Part shown: in pieces, positions 1 to 6,387 of the stretch
How positions within the stretch are numbered: the first letter of the stretch is position 1
How the letters are laid out: the number at the start of each line of letters is the position of its first letter
Source of the DNA: Gammaproteobacteria bacterium
GTDB lineage: Bacteria; Pseudomonadota; Gammaproteobacteria; Pseudomonadales; Azotimanducaceae
DNA length: 7,335 nucleotides
Assembly: GCA_030432795.1 (NCBI GenBank)
Contig: JAUILW010000154.1
Location: 1-7,335 of the forward strand
Reading direction: 5' to 3'
Translations under genes and position numbers: made by a program
The notes under the pieces: generated by a model
What the model was told of the DNA's origin: nothing
The model's input: only the letters and a program-made list of their open reading frames with translations
Database searches by the model: none

Positions 1-1056
1 GCGATTCCGGTCATGGCAGAGCAGGCGGCGCATCTGACGGTGTTTCAGCGCACCCCGAACTTCAGTGTGCCGGCGCACAACGCGCCGCTGGATCCGGAAT
101 GGGTGGCAGGGTTCAAGAAGCACTACCGTGAGCATCGGCGGTTGGAAAAACTGGGGCTGGAATCCGGTTTTGGTGGTCTGGAGATAGAACCCCGGGAGCA
201 GGCACCGCTGGCGGAGTCGGCCGAAGCGCTGAGCGATGACGAGCTGCATATGTATCTCGAACAACGCTGGCGGAAGGGTGGCGCATTCTTTCTGAGTGCG
301 GTTGGAGATTTCCTGATCAACGAGCGCACCAATGAGCGCATCGCCGAGTTCGTGCGCGGCAAGATCCGGAGCATCGTCGAAGATCCGGAGACCGCGGAGG
401 CGCTGTGTCCCACGTCGCACCCCATCGGTACCAAACGGATCTGTGTGGACACCGACTACTACGCCACCTACAACCGCGACAACGTTACTTTGGTCAATGT
501 GCGTAAAGAACCCATCGAGCGGATTACGCCAACAGGTATCGCATTGCAGGGGCGCCAGGTGGAATTCGATACGCTGGTGCTTGCCACGGGTTTCGACGCC
601 ATGACTGGTGCGCTGCTCAACATCGACATTCGCGGCACTAACGGCCAGGCTCTGGCGGAGAAGTGGGCGGGAGGACCCCGCACGTATCTTGGGCTCATGA
701 TGGCGGGGTTCCCGAATCTGTTCACGATTACGGGGCCGGGTAGTCCATCGGTGCTGTCGAACATGCTGGTGTCCATCGAGCAGCACGTAGACTTCATCTG
801 CGACCTGCTGGAACACATGGAATCAGCCGGCCGTGAGGTGGTGCAGACCAGCCTGCAGGCAGAGGATGGTTGGGTGGCGCATGTCAACGACGTGGCAGAC
901 GCGACGCTGTTTCCCAAAGGCGGGTCGTGGTACCTCGGTGCCAACGTGCCCGGCAAGCCGCGGGTTTTCATGCCGTACGCTGCCGGCGTTGGTGCATACC
1001 GGCAGATATGCGACGGCGTGGCAGCGGATGGGTATCGAGGCTTCGAGTTGCGCTGA
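1..1056 (+). CDS. Baeyer-Villiger-type flavin monooxygenase, C-terminal part (5' truncated by window edge)
   Basis: The reading frame is open from base 1 and ends at TGA 1054-1056, giving 351 residues. The ATG at 13 is internal, because the preceding codons (A-I-P-V) continue the family motif before 'LTVFQRTPNF'. Visible family features are FQRTPN (codons about 14-19), a KRICVDTDYY segment, the ATGFD motif at bases 583-597, and 'GPGSPSVLSN' followed by 'SIEQHVDFICD', all typical of cyclohexanone, phenylacetone or steroid monooxygenase-like proteins. Such enzymes use FAD, NADPH and O2 to insert oxygen next to a ketone, giving an ester or lactone. The N-terminal FAD-binding glycine motif and the BVMO fingerprint lie upstream of the window, so true BVMO activity cannot be separated from a related flavin monooxygenase, and the substrate is unknown. 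The C-terminus looks intact. It has no evident link to the glycan genes downstream and probably marks the edge of that cluster. Confidence 0.93.
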   Translation, partial: AIPVMAEQAAHLTVFQRTPNFSVPAHNAPLDPEWVAGFKKHYREHRRLEKLGLESGFGGLEIEPREQAPLAESAEALSDDELHMYLEQRWRKGGAFFLSAVGDFLINERTNERIAEFVRGKIRSIVEDPETAEALCPTSHPIGTKRICVDTDYYATYNRDNVTLVNVRKEPIERITPTGIALQGRQVEFDTLVLATGFDAMTGALLNIDIRGTNGQALAEKWAGGPRTYLGLMMAGFPNLFTITGPGSPSVLSNMLVSIEQHVDFICDLLEHMESAGREVVQTSLQAEDGWVAHVNDVADATLFPKGGSWYLGANVPGKPRVFMPYAAGVGAYRQICDGVAADGYRGFELR

Positions 1057-1158
1057 AGAAAGTGTGATCCTGCACACAGTTCGCGGTCATACGCATCGAC
1101 ACATCGGGTTGGGTGGACGAGGCTTGCCGACGAGACCGCACTTATTCGGAGCACAGGC

Positions 1159-1578
1159 ATGGAAGCCATCGGGACGATCGAGGACTACCGCGACGACGAT
1201 CAGATGCAGGAGCTATTGAGGCGAATGCCTGATGAGGTGGTGGCATCCTTCTCGCTCGCCCAGCTACATGGGCTCAAGTCAGCCATTGCCACCCGGCAAT
1301 GGGGCAAACACCGGATAGACATTCGCGGCAGTATTCCGGTGTGGCGTCATCGCTATTACTTTGCGATGTTCGCTGGCCGTAACCGGCGCGAAATGACGGC
1401 TGAAGAAAAAGCGATAGACAACGCCTTTGCGCTTCTCGTGTTTGCTGCGTTTCTGTCGTTCTGTGCGGTGTGCGGGCTGGTGACGCTCTACCTCATCAAG
1501 TCGGCGCTGGGTATCGATATCTTCGACAACTACTCGTTTGGCCTGTGGACCTGCGTTCAACAGAATGTCCTGTCGTGA
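1159..1578 (+). CDS. Uncharacterised single-pass membrane protein, 139 aa
   Basis: I do not assign a function. The ATG at 1159 is preceded by GGAG at 1148-1151 with 7-nt spacing, which supports this start. Residues 1-85 are polar and charged. They include a likely amphipathic helix around 'MPDEVVASFSLAQLHGLKSA' (23-42), then a basic aromatic stretch (47-77, 'WGKHRIDIRG', 'WRHRYYFAMFAGRNRR'). Residues about 88-114 form one strongly hydrophobic segment with two cysteines, followed by a short tail ending in 'QQNVLS'. The basic flank before the helix predicts the N-terminal domain in the cytoplasm. The layout resembles small conserved proteins I recall from proteobacterial genomes near polysaccharide loci, but this is memory and not a search. 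It lies 102 bp after the monooxygenase gene and 134 bp before rfbF, so it may be its own transcription unit. Confidence is for a real gene. Confidence 0.75.
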   Translation: MEAIGTIEDYRDDDQMQELLRRMPDEVVASFSLAQLHGLKSAIATRQWGKHRIDIRGSIPVWRHRYYFAMFAGRNRREMTAEEKAIDNAFALLVFAAFLSFCAVCGLVTLYLIKSALGIDIFDNYSFGLWTCVQQNVLS

Positions 1579-1657
1579 AATGCGCATGGCGAAGGCAGGA
1601 TCAGCGACACCACACATTTTGCAAAGCTCTCCGCATATATGTACCGCGGCTTGCAGA

Positions 1658-1663
1658 TATAAT
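1658..1663 (+). promoter_or_regulatory. Candidate -10 box of the rfbF operon promoter
   Basis: A perfect TATAAT lies in a locally AT-richer patch of the 134-bp gap before rfbF. Transcription would start near 1670, leaving a leader of about 43 nt. No good -35 hexamer is found at 16-18 bp spacing (the sequence there is the CATATATG palindrome at 1635-1642), and there is no extended -10 TG. The promoter may therefore be weak or need an activator. A TTGCAA at 1619-1624 is too far away (33 bp) to be its -35. The rest of the gap shows no other clear element. Confidence 0.45.
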
Positions 1664-1712
1664 TCGCGGGTCTGCGCCTGACGCGCTCGCAATACAGTAG
1701 GGATACTTGACG

Positions 1713-2483
1713 ATGAAAGTAATGATCCTGGCCGGTGGATTCGGCTCGCGCATCAGCGAAGAAAGCACCATACGCCCGAAACCCATGGTGGAAATCGGCT
1801 CCATGCCGATTCTGTGGCACATCATGAAGATCTACGCGGGTCACGGGTTCAACGATTTCATCATCTGCTGCGGCTACAAGGGCGACTACATCAAGGAGTG
1901 GTTTGCCAACTACCGCTACCGGCATGCGGATGTGAGTTTCGATTTTCGCAACGACACGACGGAAGTGGTGTCGAATGGCATCGAGCCCTGGCGTGTGACG
2001 CTGGTCGAGACCGGGCTCAACACGCTCACGGGCGGCCGCATCAAACGCGCCGCGAAGTACCTCGACGACGAACCGTTCTGCCTCACGTACGGGGATGGCG
2101 TTGGTGATGTGGACATCACCGCTTCCGTAGAATTTCACAAGAGCCACAACGCACTGGTAACCATGACGGCGGTCAAGCCGAAAGCTCGATATGGCGTGTT
2201 CCGTATGGACGGTGCTGATGATCACGTGGATAGCTTCAGGGAAAAGCCTCAAGATGAGTCGTGGATCAACGGCGGATTCTTCGTGGTGGATCCCAGTGCC
2301 GTGAACTACATCGACGGCGACGATACCCCTTGGGAAGCGAGCCCCATGGAGCGCCTCGCTGAGGAAGGGCACGTGGTGGCGCGTAAGCATGAAGGCTTCT
2401 GGATGGCGATGGACACCCTGCGAGACAGAATCGTTCTGGAAGAGATCTGGGAAAAGGGCGATGCGCCCTGGAAGAACTGGTAG
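1713..2483 (+). CDS. rfbF: Glucose-1-phosphate cytidylyltransferase
   Basis: Catalyses CTP + alpha-D-glucose-1-phosphate to CDP-glucose + PPi, the entry step to CDP-linked 6-deoxy and 3,6-dideoxy sugars, in the cytoplasm. The 256-residue protein matches the usual length of about 257. It has the nucleotidyltransferase signature 'LAGGFGSRISEES' (6-18) followed by RPKPM with Lys23, the family's YGDG motif (126-129, Asp128 a likely metal ligand), GDVD (131-134), FREKP (175-179), 'INGGFFV' (185-191) and 'MAMDTLRD' (231-238). ATG 1713 is preferred over the in-frame TTG at 1707 because family members begin MKVMILAGG and AGTAGGGA at 1696-1703 is a good ribosome binding site 9 nt upstream. It is the first gene of the + strand sugar operon; the next gene starts 8 nt after its stop. 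Partner of rfbG downstream. The symbol ddhA is also used for this function. Confidence 0.96.
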   Translation: MKVMILAGGFGSRISEESTIRPKPMVEIGSMPILWHIMKIYAGHGFNDFIICCGYKGDYIKEWFANYRYRHADVSFDFRNDTTEVVSNGIEPWRVTLVETGLNTLTGGRIKRAAKYLDDEPFCLTYGDGVGDVDITASVEFHKSHNALVTMTAVKPKARYGVFRMDGADDHVDSFREKPQDESWINGGFFVVDPSAVNYIDGDDTPWEASPMERLAEEGHVVARKHEGFWMAMDTLRDRIVLEEIWEKGDAPWKNW

Positions 2484-2491
2484 CCGTTTCC

Positions 2492-3796
2492 ATGCGTGAT
2501 CTCCCGGTGGAGGATCAGGGCCAGGTGCTGCACGACTTCTGTCGTGAGTTGTTCCCGATTTGCCGCAGCATCACCGGCGATGGGGTGCGCGAAACCCTCC
2601 GCCACATCGGCAAACGCATCCCGATCGAGGTGCACGAAGTGCCTTCGGGCACGCCGGTGTTCGACTGGCAGGTGCCAGCGGAGTGGAACATCCGCGAAGC
2701 GTATATTGAGCGTCTGAACGGCGAACGGGTGGTCGACTTCGCAGACTCCAACCTGCATGTTGTCAGCTACAGCACGGCGGTAGACGAGGTCCTGACACGC
2801 GATGCGCTTGATGCGCACCTTCACTCCCTGGAGGAGTTTCCGGACCGCATTCCCTATCGAACGAGCTACTATAGCCCCACCTGGGGATTCTGCTTGAGCC
2901 ATCATCAGCGGCAAGCGCTGGGCGACGATGCCTACCGGGTGCGTATCGACAGCACGCACTCACAGGGCGCTTTGACGTACGGTGAGTTGTTTCTGCCCGG
3001 GCTGGAAGAGCAGGAACTGCTCATCTCTACACACACCTGCCATCCGTCCCTTGCCAACGATAATCTCTCCGGCCTCAGCGTAGCGACGCGCCTTGCCGAG
3101 TTGCTCATCGAGGATGCCCGTGCCAATGGACCTGCGAGATACGGCGTACGCTTTATCTTCATTCCGGGAACCATTGGATCCATAACATGGCTGGCGCAGA
3201 ATCAAGCCGGTCTCGGGCGCATTGCCTCGGCACTGGTCATCAGTGGTGTCGGCGACGACGGCCGGGCGACCTTCAAGGTAAGTCGATCGGGTAACGGCAT
3301 CATTGACCGGGCGTTCGGGCGGGTGACGATCGCTCACGGTGGTAGCGTGCGGCCCTACCTGCCTTATGGATACGACGAGCGCCAGTTCTGCTCTCCCGGT
3401 ATCGACATACCAACGGGTTGCTTAATGCGCACTCCGTATGGAGAGTACGATGCGTACCACAACTCCGCAGACGATCTGCAACTCGTAACACCGGCAGGCT
3501 TGGACGATACGCTGCGCATCTGTGTGGAGGCGCTGAACGAGATCCAGCACAGTCCACGCTTCCTCAATCTCCAACCCAACTGCGAGCCGCAACTCGGCCG
3601 GCGCGGGTTGTACGACACGCTCGGCGGTAACAACGAGGCGAAAAACCTGCAGCTCGCGCTGCTGTGGATGCTGAGCTACTCCGACGGAACGCACACGCTT
3701 GCGGACATCGCGGCGTTGTCATGCATACAAGCGCCGGTGCTGGAGCGCGCCGCGGAGCTGCTGGCTGACGCTGACCTGCTTGAAGCGCGGCCCTGA
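2492..3796 (+). CDS. DUF2172/DUF4910 aminopeptidase-like protein with C-terminal winged helix
   Basis: A 434-residue protein of the family annotated DUF4910 (M28-like zinc aminopeptidase fold), with an inserted DUF2172 region and a C-terminal HTH_47-type winged helix. Visible landmarks: 'LFPICRSITGDGVRETL' (20-36), 'VFDWQVPAEWNI' (56-67), 'YYSPTWGFC' (126-134), 'HTCHPSLANDNLSG' (181-194), 'FIPGTIGSITWL' (223-234), 'YGYDERQFCSPG' (292-303), 'RTPYGEYDAYHNSADDL' (313-329), and a tail 'SDGTHTLADIAALS...LLADADLLEA' (397-432). By analogy with M28 enzymes, H181 or H184, D190 and H323 are plausible metal ligands; this is inference. No signal peptide is seen, so a cytoplasmic location is expected. Its true substrate is not established, to my knowledge. 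Placement 8 nt after rfbF and overlapping the next gene argues for a role in sugar or glycan synthesis, for example hydrolysis of an amide on a sugar intermediate, rather than general proteolysis. Confidence 0.88.
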   Translation: MRDLPVEDQGQVLHDFCRELFPICRSITGDGVRETLRHIGKRIPIEVHEVPSGTPVFDWQVPAEWNIREAYIERLNGERVVDFADSNLHVVSYSTAVDEVLTRDALDAHLHSLEEFPDRIPYRTSYYSPTWGFCLSHHQRQALGDDAYRVRIDSTHSQGALTYGELFLPGLEEQELLISTHTCHPSLANDNLSGLSVATRLAELLIEDARANGPARYGVRFIFIPGTIGSITWLAQNQAGLGRIASALVISGVGDDGRATFKVSRSGNGIIDRAFGRVTIAHGGSVRPYLPYGYDERQFCSPGIDIPTGCLMRTPYGEYDAYHNSADDLQLVTPAGLDDTLRICVEALNEIQHSPRFLNLQPNCEPQLGRRGLYDTLGGNNEAKNLQLALLWMLSYSDGTHTLADIAALSCIQAPVLERAAELLADADLLEARP

Positions 3797-4553
3797 CATC
3801 GGTGAGGGTTGTGTAGGCATCCTGCCAGCGGCCGGCTACGGCCGGCGTTTGCAGTCGCTGCGTGGGGTGGACAGCGTCTGGCGCAGCAAGGAAGTCATGC
3901 CGGTGGCTGCGTTCGGCTCGTCCGCGAGGCCTGTGGGCGCTTATCTGCTCGATGCGCTGGCCGACGGCGGCGTACGCCGCGCGATCTGGCTCATCCGACC
4001 GGACAAGCAGGACATCCCGGATACCTTCGCAAAGCAATGGCGGACGCTTGCGCTCGAATACCGTGAAATCGACGCGACACCAGGTGTGCCGTTTACCATC
4101 GACATGGCGTATGACGATGTGCGTGATTCGACCTGTGTTCTGGGATGGCCAGACATTCTGTTCGCTCCCTGCGATGCTTACAGACGTCTTTTGAGGGCGC
4201 TTGATGAATCGTCTGCCGACGTGGTGCTGGGCCTGTTTCCGACGGACCAGCCTGCGATGGTGGACGTCGTCGAGCTTCAGGGTGATCAGGTCCGATCCGT
4301 GGTGCCCAAGCCGGTTGTTCCGCCGCAGTCTCCACTAACTTGGGCGCCGGCAGTCTGGAAACCTGCCTTTACGGAGTATCTGCACCACGCGCTTGGCGAT
4401 GCTCGATCGCTGCCCGGCGGGCGGGAGCCCTACCTCGGCGATATTCTGGCAATGGCCATCGAAGCGGGGCTGGACGTGCGCGGCATCCTGCTTGACGAAC
4501 AGCCCAGTATCGACGTGGGTACCCCCGAAGGCCTCCGCCTGCTGGCGTCGTGA
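3780..4553 (+). CDS. Divergent sugar-phosphate nucleotidyltransferase (NTP_transferase family)
   Basis: Probably transfers a nucleoside monophosphate from an NTP to a sugar-1-phosphate; neither nucleotide nor sugar can be read from the sequence. From the chosen TTG at 3780 it is 257 residues with 'GILPAAGYGRRL' (13-24) as the nucleotide-binding loop, SKEVMPV (36-42) in place of the usual PKP-type motif, 'PGVPFTIDMAYDDV' (101-114), 'GWPDILF' (122-128, Asp125 a likely metal ligand), VPKP (175-178), 'TWAPAVWKPAFTEYL' (187-201), and 'SIDVGTPEGL' (243-252). It differs clearly from RfbF and from canonical RmlA, whose signature is GGSGTRLYP. The start is uncertain: the only in-frame candidates before the glycine loop are TTG 3699 and TTG 3780. 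The latter overlaps the preceding gene by 17 nt and has no clear ribosome binding site, suggesting coupled translation. It ends 82 nt before rfbG. Confidence 0.85.
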   Translation: MKRGPDIGEGCVGILPAAGYGRRLQSLRGVDSVWRSKEVMPVAAFGSSARPVGAYLLDALADGGVRRAIWLIRPDKQDIPDTFAKQWRTLALEYREIDATPGVPFTIDMAYDDVRDSTCVLGWPDILFAPCDAYRRLLRALDESSADVVLGLFPTDQPAMVDVVELQGDQVRSVVPKPVVPPQSPLTWAPAVWKPAFTEYLHHALGDARSLPGGREPYLGDILAMAIEAGLDVRGILLDEQPSIDVGTPEGLRLLAS

Positions 4554-4594
4554 TGGGGTTGGCACTTCCCCGCGGCCGATGAGTCAGTATCCAT

Positions 4595-4603
4595 TGTTAT
4601 ACT
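4595..4603 (+). promoter_or_regulatory. Candidate extended -10 promoter ahead of rfbG
   Basis: TGTTATACT fits an extended -10 element (TG-N-TATACT, five of six matches to TATAAT). No -35 match is present at normal spacing, which extended -10 promoters tolerate. Transcription would start near 4610, inside the hairpin described at 4606-4621. It lies in the only sizeable gap of the four-gene + strand run, so it could give rfbG an internal promoter. Confidence 0.35.
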
Positions 4604-4605
4604 GG

Positions 4606-4621
4606 CCGGAGGTTTCTCCGG
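4606..4621 (+). promoter_or_regulatory. Hairpin in the leader of rfbG
   Basis: CCGGAG-GTTT-CTCCGG is a perfect 6-bp inverted repeat with a 4-nt loop, ending 14 nt before the rfbG ATG. GGAGG (4608-4612) and GGAG (4620-4623), the only Shine-Dalgarno-like stretches before rfbG, lie within or overlap the stem. No T-run follows, so it is not an intrinsic terminator. A role in rfbG translation is inference. Confidence 0.4.
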
Positions 4622-4635
4622 AGTCGAACCTCATC

Positions 4636-5721
4636 ATGCAGGGACGCATCGCCCAGGCATTCGCAGGCAAACGGGTCTTTCTCACTGGTCATACGGGCTT
4701 TAAGGGCTCCTGGCTTTCTCTCTGGCTTGCCGAGCTCGGCGCGGATGTAACGGGCTTCGCGCTTGCCCCCGCTACCGACCCGAGCCTGTTCGAGGCGGCT
4801 GACGTCGCATCGCGCATGACGAGCATAGAAGGCGACATACGCGACATCCAAGCTCTGGGCGATGCCATGGATCAATGCAGGCCGGATGTGGTGCTCCATC
4901 TTGCGGCGCAGGCACTCGTGCCGTACTCCTATCGCCAGCCGGTAGAAACGTTCGCGAGCAACGTCATGGGTACCGTAAACGTGCTTGAATGCGTGCGCCA
5001 CCAACCTGGTGTGCAGGCTTGTGTCGTCGTTTCCAGCGACAAGTGCTACGAGAATCTCGAGCAGCACAAGCACTATGCAGAGTCGGACCCTATGGGCGGC
5101 TATGACCCATACAGCGCATCGAAGGGGTGTACAGAGCTGGTGGTGTCCTCCTATCAGCGGTCATTCTTCACCGAAACGCAAAACACGCTCGTTGCTTCCG
5201 CACGCGCAGGTAATGTCATCGGCGGCGGTGACTGGGCCGAGGATCGGCTGGTGCCGGACATCGTTCGGGCGTTGGCGCGTGGCGAGAAGCTCGTGCTGCG
5301 CAATCCGGCCGCAGTGCGGCCCTGGCAGCACGTGCTCGAACCGCTGGCTGGATATCTCTGGCTTGCCACACGGCTGCTGGAGGGTGACCGGGAGTTTGCT
5401 GAAGGCTGGAATTTCGGTCCCGAGCCCGCGTCCGAGCTCACGGTGGAAAACCTGGTGAAGATAGCCCTGGACACCTGGGGTGAAGGGGCCTACGAGGTGC
5501 GCTCCGAAGGGCACCCGCACGAAGCGCAGCTTCTGCAACTCAGCATTGAAAAGGCGCGGCAACGCTTGGCGTGGCATCCGGTGTGGGACGCGCAGGAGAC
5601 CATCCAGGCGACGGTCGGTTGGTACCGTCAGTTTCAGAATGGCCTGCGCGGTGCGGCGCTGCGCGAGCAGTGCATTCGAGACATCGAAAGCTACGCCGCC
5701 CGCATGCGTTACGACCGATAG
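4636..5721 (+). CDS. rfbG: CDP-glucose 4,6-dehydratase
   Basis: An NAD-dependent short-chain dehydrogenase/reductase (extended type) that converts CDP-D-glucose to CDP-4-dehydro-6-deoxy-D-glucose plus water. From ATG 4636 it is 361 residues, normal for the family. Features: 'KRVFLTGHTGFKGSWLSLWL' (12-31) as the Rossmann dinucleotide loop with the TGHTGFKG wording typical of CDP-glucose dehydratases, 'LHLAAQALV' (87-95), 'VSSDKCYEN' (132-140), catalytic Tyr159-x3-Lys163 in 'YDPYSASKG', 'RAGNVIGGGDW' (190-200), and 'RPWQHVLEPLAGYL' (228-241). The frame is open upstream to 4393, and ATG 4579 is also in frame, but those extensions overlap the nucleotidyltransferase gene or lack family character, and family members begin shortly before KRVFLTG. 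It acts directly after RfbF. Also called ddhB. Confidence 0.95.
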   Translation: MQGRIAQAFAGKRVFLTGHTGFKGSWLSLWLAELGADVTGFALAPATDPSLFEAADVASRMTSIEGDIRDIQALGDAMDQCRPDVVLHLAAQALVPYSYRQPVETFASNVMGTVNVLECVRHQPGVQACVVVSSDKCYENLEQHKHYAESDPMGGYDPYSASKGCTELVVSSYQRSFFTETQNTLVASARAGNVIGGGDWAEDRLVPDIVRALARGEKLVLRNPAAVRPWQHVLEPLAGYLWLATRLLEGDREFAEGWNFGPEPASELTVENLVKIALDTWGEGAYEVRSEGHPHEAQLLQLSIEKARQRLAWHPVWDAQETIQATVGWYRQFQNGLRGAALREQCIRDIESYAARMRYDR

Positions 5722-5749
5722 CCGTCTGCTGAGCGCGGCTTATTGTTTG
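5720..5749 (+). terminator. Weak candidate intrinsic terminator after rfbG
   Basis: AGCCG (5720-5724) can pair with CGGCT (5736-5740) across an 11-nt loop, followed by the T-rich TATTGTTTGTTA. The 5-bp stem is short, so the call is tentative. It fills the 28-nt gap between the two convergent genes. The opposite strand has no T-run after the stem, so it would act on + strand transcripts only. Confidence 0.3.
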
Positions 5750-6295
5750 TTAGATGTCGTAGCCTTGGGCCACCGGCGCGAACCCGGCATCCCGTTCAGA
5801 GATGATGCGTTGTGCGGCGTGGGGCCACTCGATACCGATGTCCGGGTCGTTCCACGGGATGCCGCGGGCTGCGTCAGCGACGTACAGCGTGGACATCTGA
5901 TAGAACACTTCCGCGTGCGGCGTCATCGTCTGGAATCCGTGCGCGAAGCCTCGTGGAATGTAGAGCATGTGCCGATTCTTCGCGGACAAGCGGGCGGCGT
6001 ACCACTGATAGCGGGTTGGAGACGCCGGGCGCAGATCGACGATCACGTCGTAAATCTCCCCCTGGGTGCAGCGCACCACTTTGACCTCTCCGTGGGGTTC
6101 CGCCTGATAGTGCATGCCCCGTAGGGTGGCGGGATGTTCGTTGTACGAGATATTGCACTGGGTGATGCTCGTCTCAAGCCCCTGAGCGGCGAATTCTTCA
6201 CGGCAGAAGGATCGTGCGAAAAATCCCCGCGGGTCCTGGATGGGTTCGGGGCGAATGAGAAACGCACCGGAGAGTGCGAGCGGTTCGAATATCAA
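5750..6295 (-). CDS. rfbC: dTDP-4-dehydrorhamnose 3,5-epimerase-like protein (RmlC/RfbC cupin family)
   Basis: A 181-residue cupin of the RmlC family, which inverts C3 and/or C5 of NDP-4-keto-6-deoxyhexoses. Visible motifs: 'DPRGFFARSFC' (21-31), 'LRGMHYQ' (58-64) with the catalytic His62, 'GEIYDVIVDLR' (79-89), 'YIPRGFAHGFQT' (112-123), 'FYQMS' (131-135) with the conserved Tyr132, 'IPWNDPDIGIEWP' (146-158) and SERDAG (166-171). Catalytic residues are intact, so it is probably active. The start codon is TTG at 6295-6293 with AGAGG 6 nt upstream; the nearest upstream in-frame stop leaves no ATG or GTG alternative. It is oriented against rfbG, with 28 bp between the stops. No rmlA, rmlB or rmlD is visible, so its substrate may be the RfbG product (a CDP sugar) rather than a dTDP sugar; this is inference from context. 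The symbol denotes the family, not a proven dTDP-rhamnose role. Confidence 0.92.
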   Translation of the reverse strand: MIFEPLALSGAFLIRPEPIQDPRGFFARSFCREEFAAQGLETSITQCNISYNEHPATLRGMHYQAEPHGEVKVVRCTQGEIYDVIVDLRPASPTRYQWYAARLSAKNRHMLYIPRGFAHGFQTMTPHAEVFYQMSTLYVADAARGIPWNDPDIGIEWPHAAQRIISERDAGFAPVAQGYDI

Positions 6296-6324
6296 CAGCA
6301 GCCTCTGCGCTATGGCACTTCGTC

Positions 6325-6333
6325 AGGATAGCA
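6325..6333 (-). promoter_or_regulatory. Candidate extended -10 promoter of the epimerase gene
   Basis: Read on the - strand this is TGCTATCCT, an extended -10 (TG-N-TATCCT, four of six matches to TATAAT). Transcription would start near 6318, giving a leader of about 22 nt with the AGAGG ribosome binding site before the TTG start. No good -35 is seen. Confidence 0.3.
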
Positions 6334-6387
6334 TTGCTGCTCCGCCGGATGTGCGGCGCGCTTCACCTCCACGTCAGCAACGCCGTG

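Noticed and set aside
1062..1077. GTGTG-N6-CACAC inverted repeat just after the monooxygenase stop.
   Set aside because: A 5-bp stem with no T-run; too weak to call a terminator or operator.
468..1169. Long - strand open frame opposite the monooxygenase (233 codons).
   Set aside because: Antisense shadow; the + strand carries unbroken flavin monooxygenase motifs.
1557..2390. Long - strand open frame opposite rfbF (277 codons).
   Set aside because: Antisense shadow of a well-supported gene in GC-rich DNA; the translation shows no recognisable family.
3825..3847. Repeated CGGCCGGC around the start of the nucleotidyltransferase.
   Set aside because: It encodes the glycine-loop region in GC-rich codons; two short copies do not make a repeat element.
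3967..3980. Perfect 14-bp palindrome GCGGCGTACGCCGC.
   Set aside because: It lies within a conserved coding frame of GC-rich DNA; it is explained by codons and has no partner copy or promoter context.
4559..4575. TTGGCAC resembling the -24 part of a sigma-54 promoter.
   Set aside because: The -12 element (TTGC) is missing at the required spacing.
4393..4635. N-terminal extension of rfbG, making a 442-residue protein.
   Set aside because: Residues before ATG 4636 lack family character, and the part to 4553 overlaps the nucleotidyltransferase in another frame. Family members start shortly before KRVFLTG.
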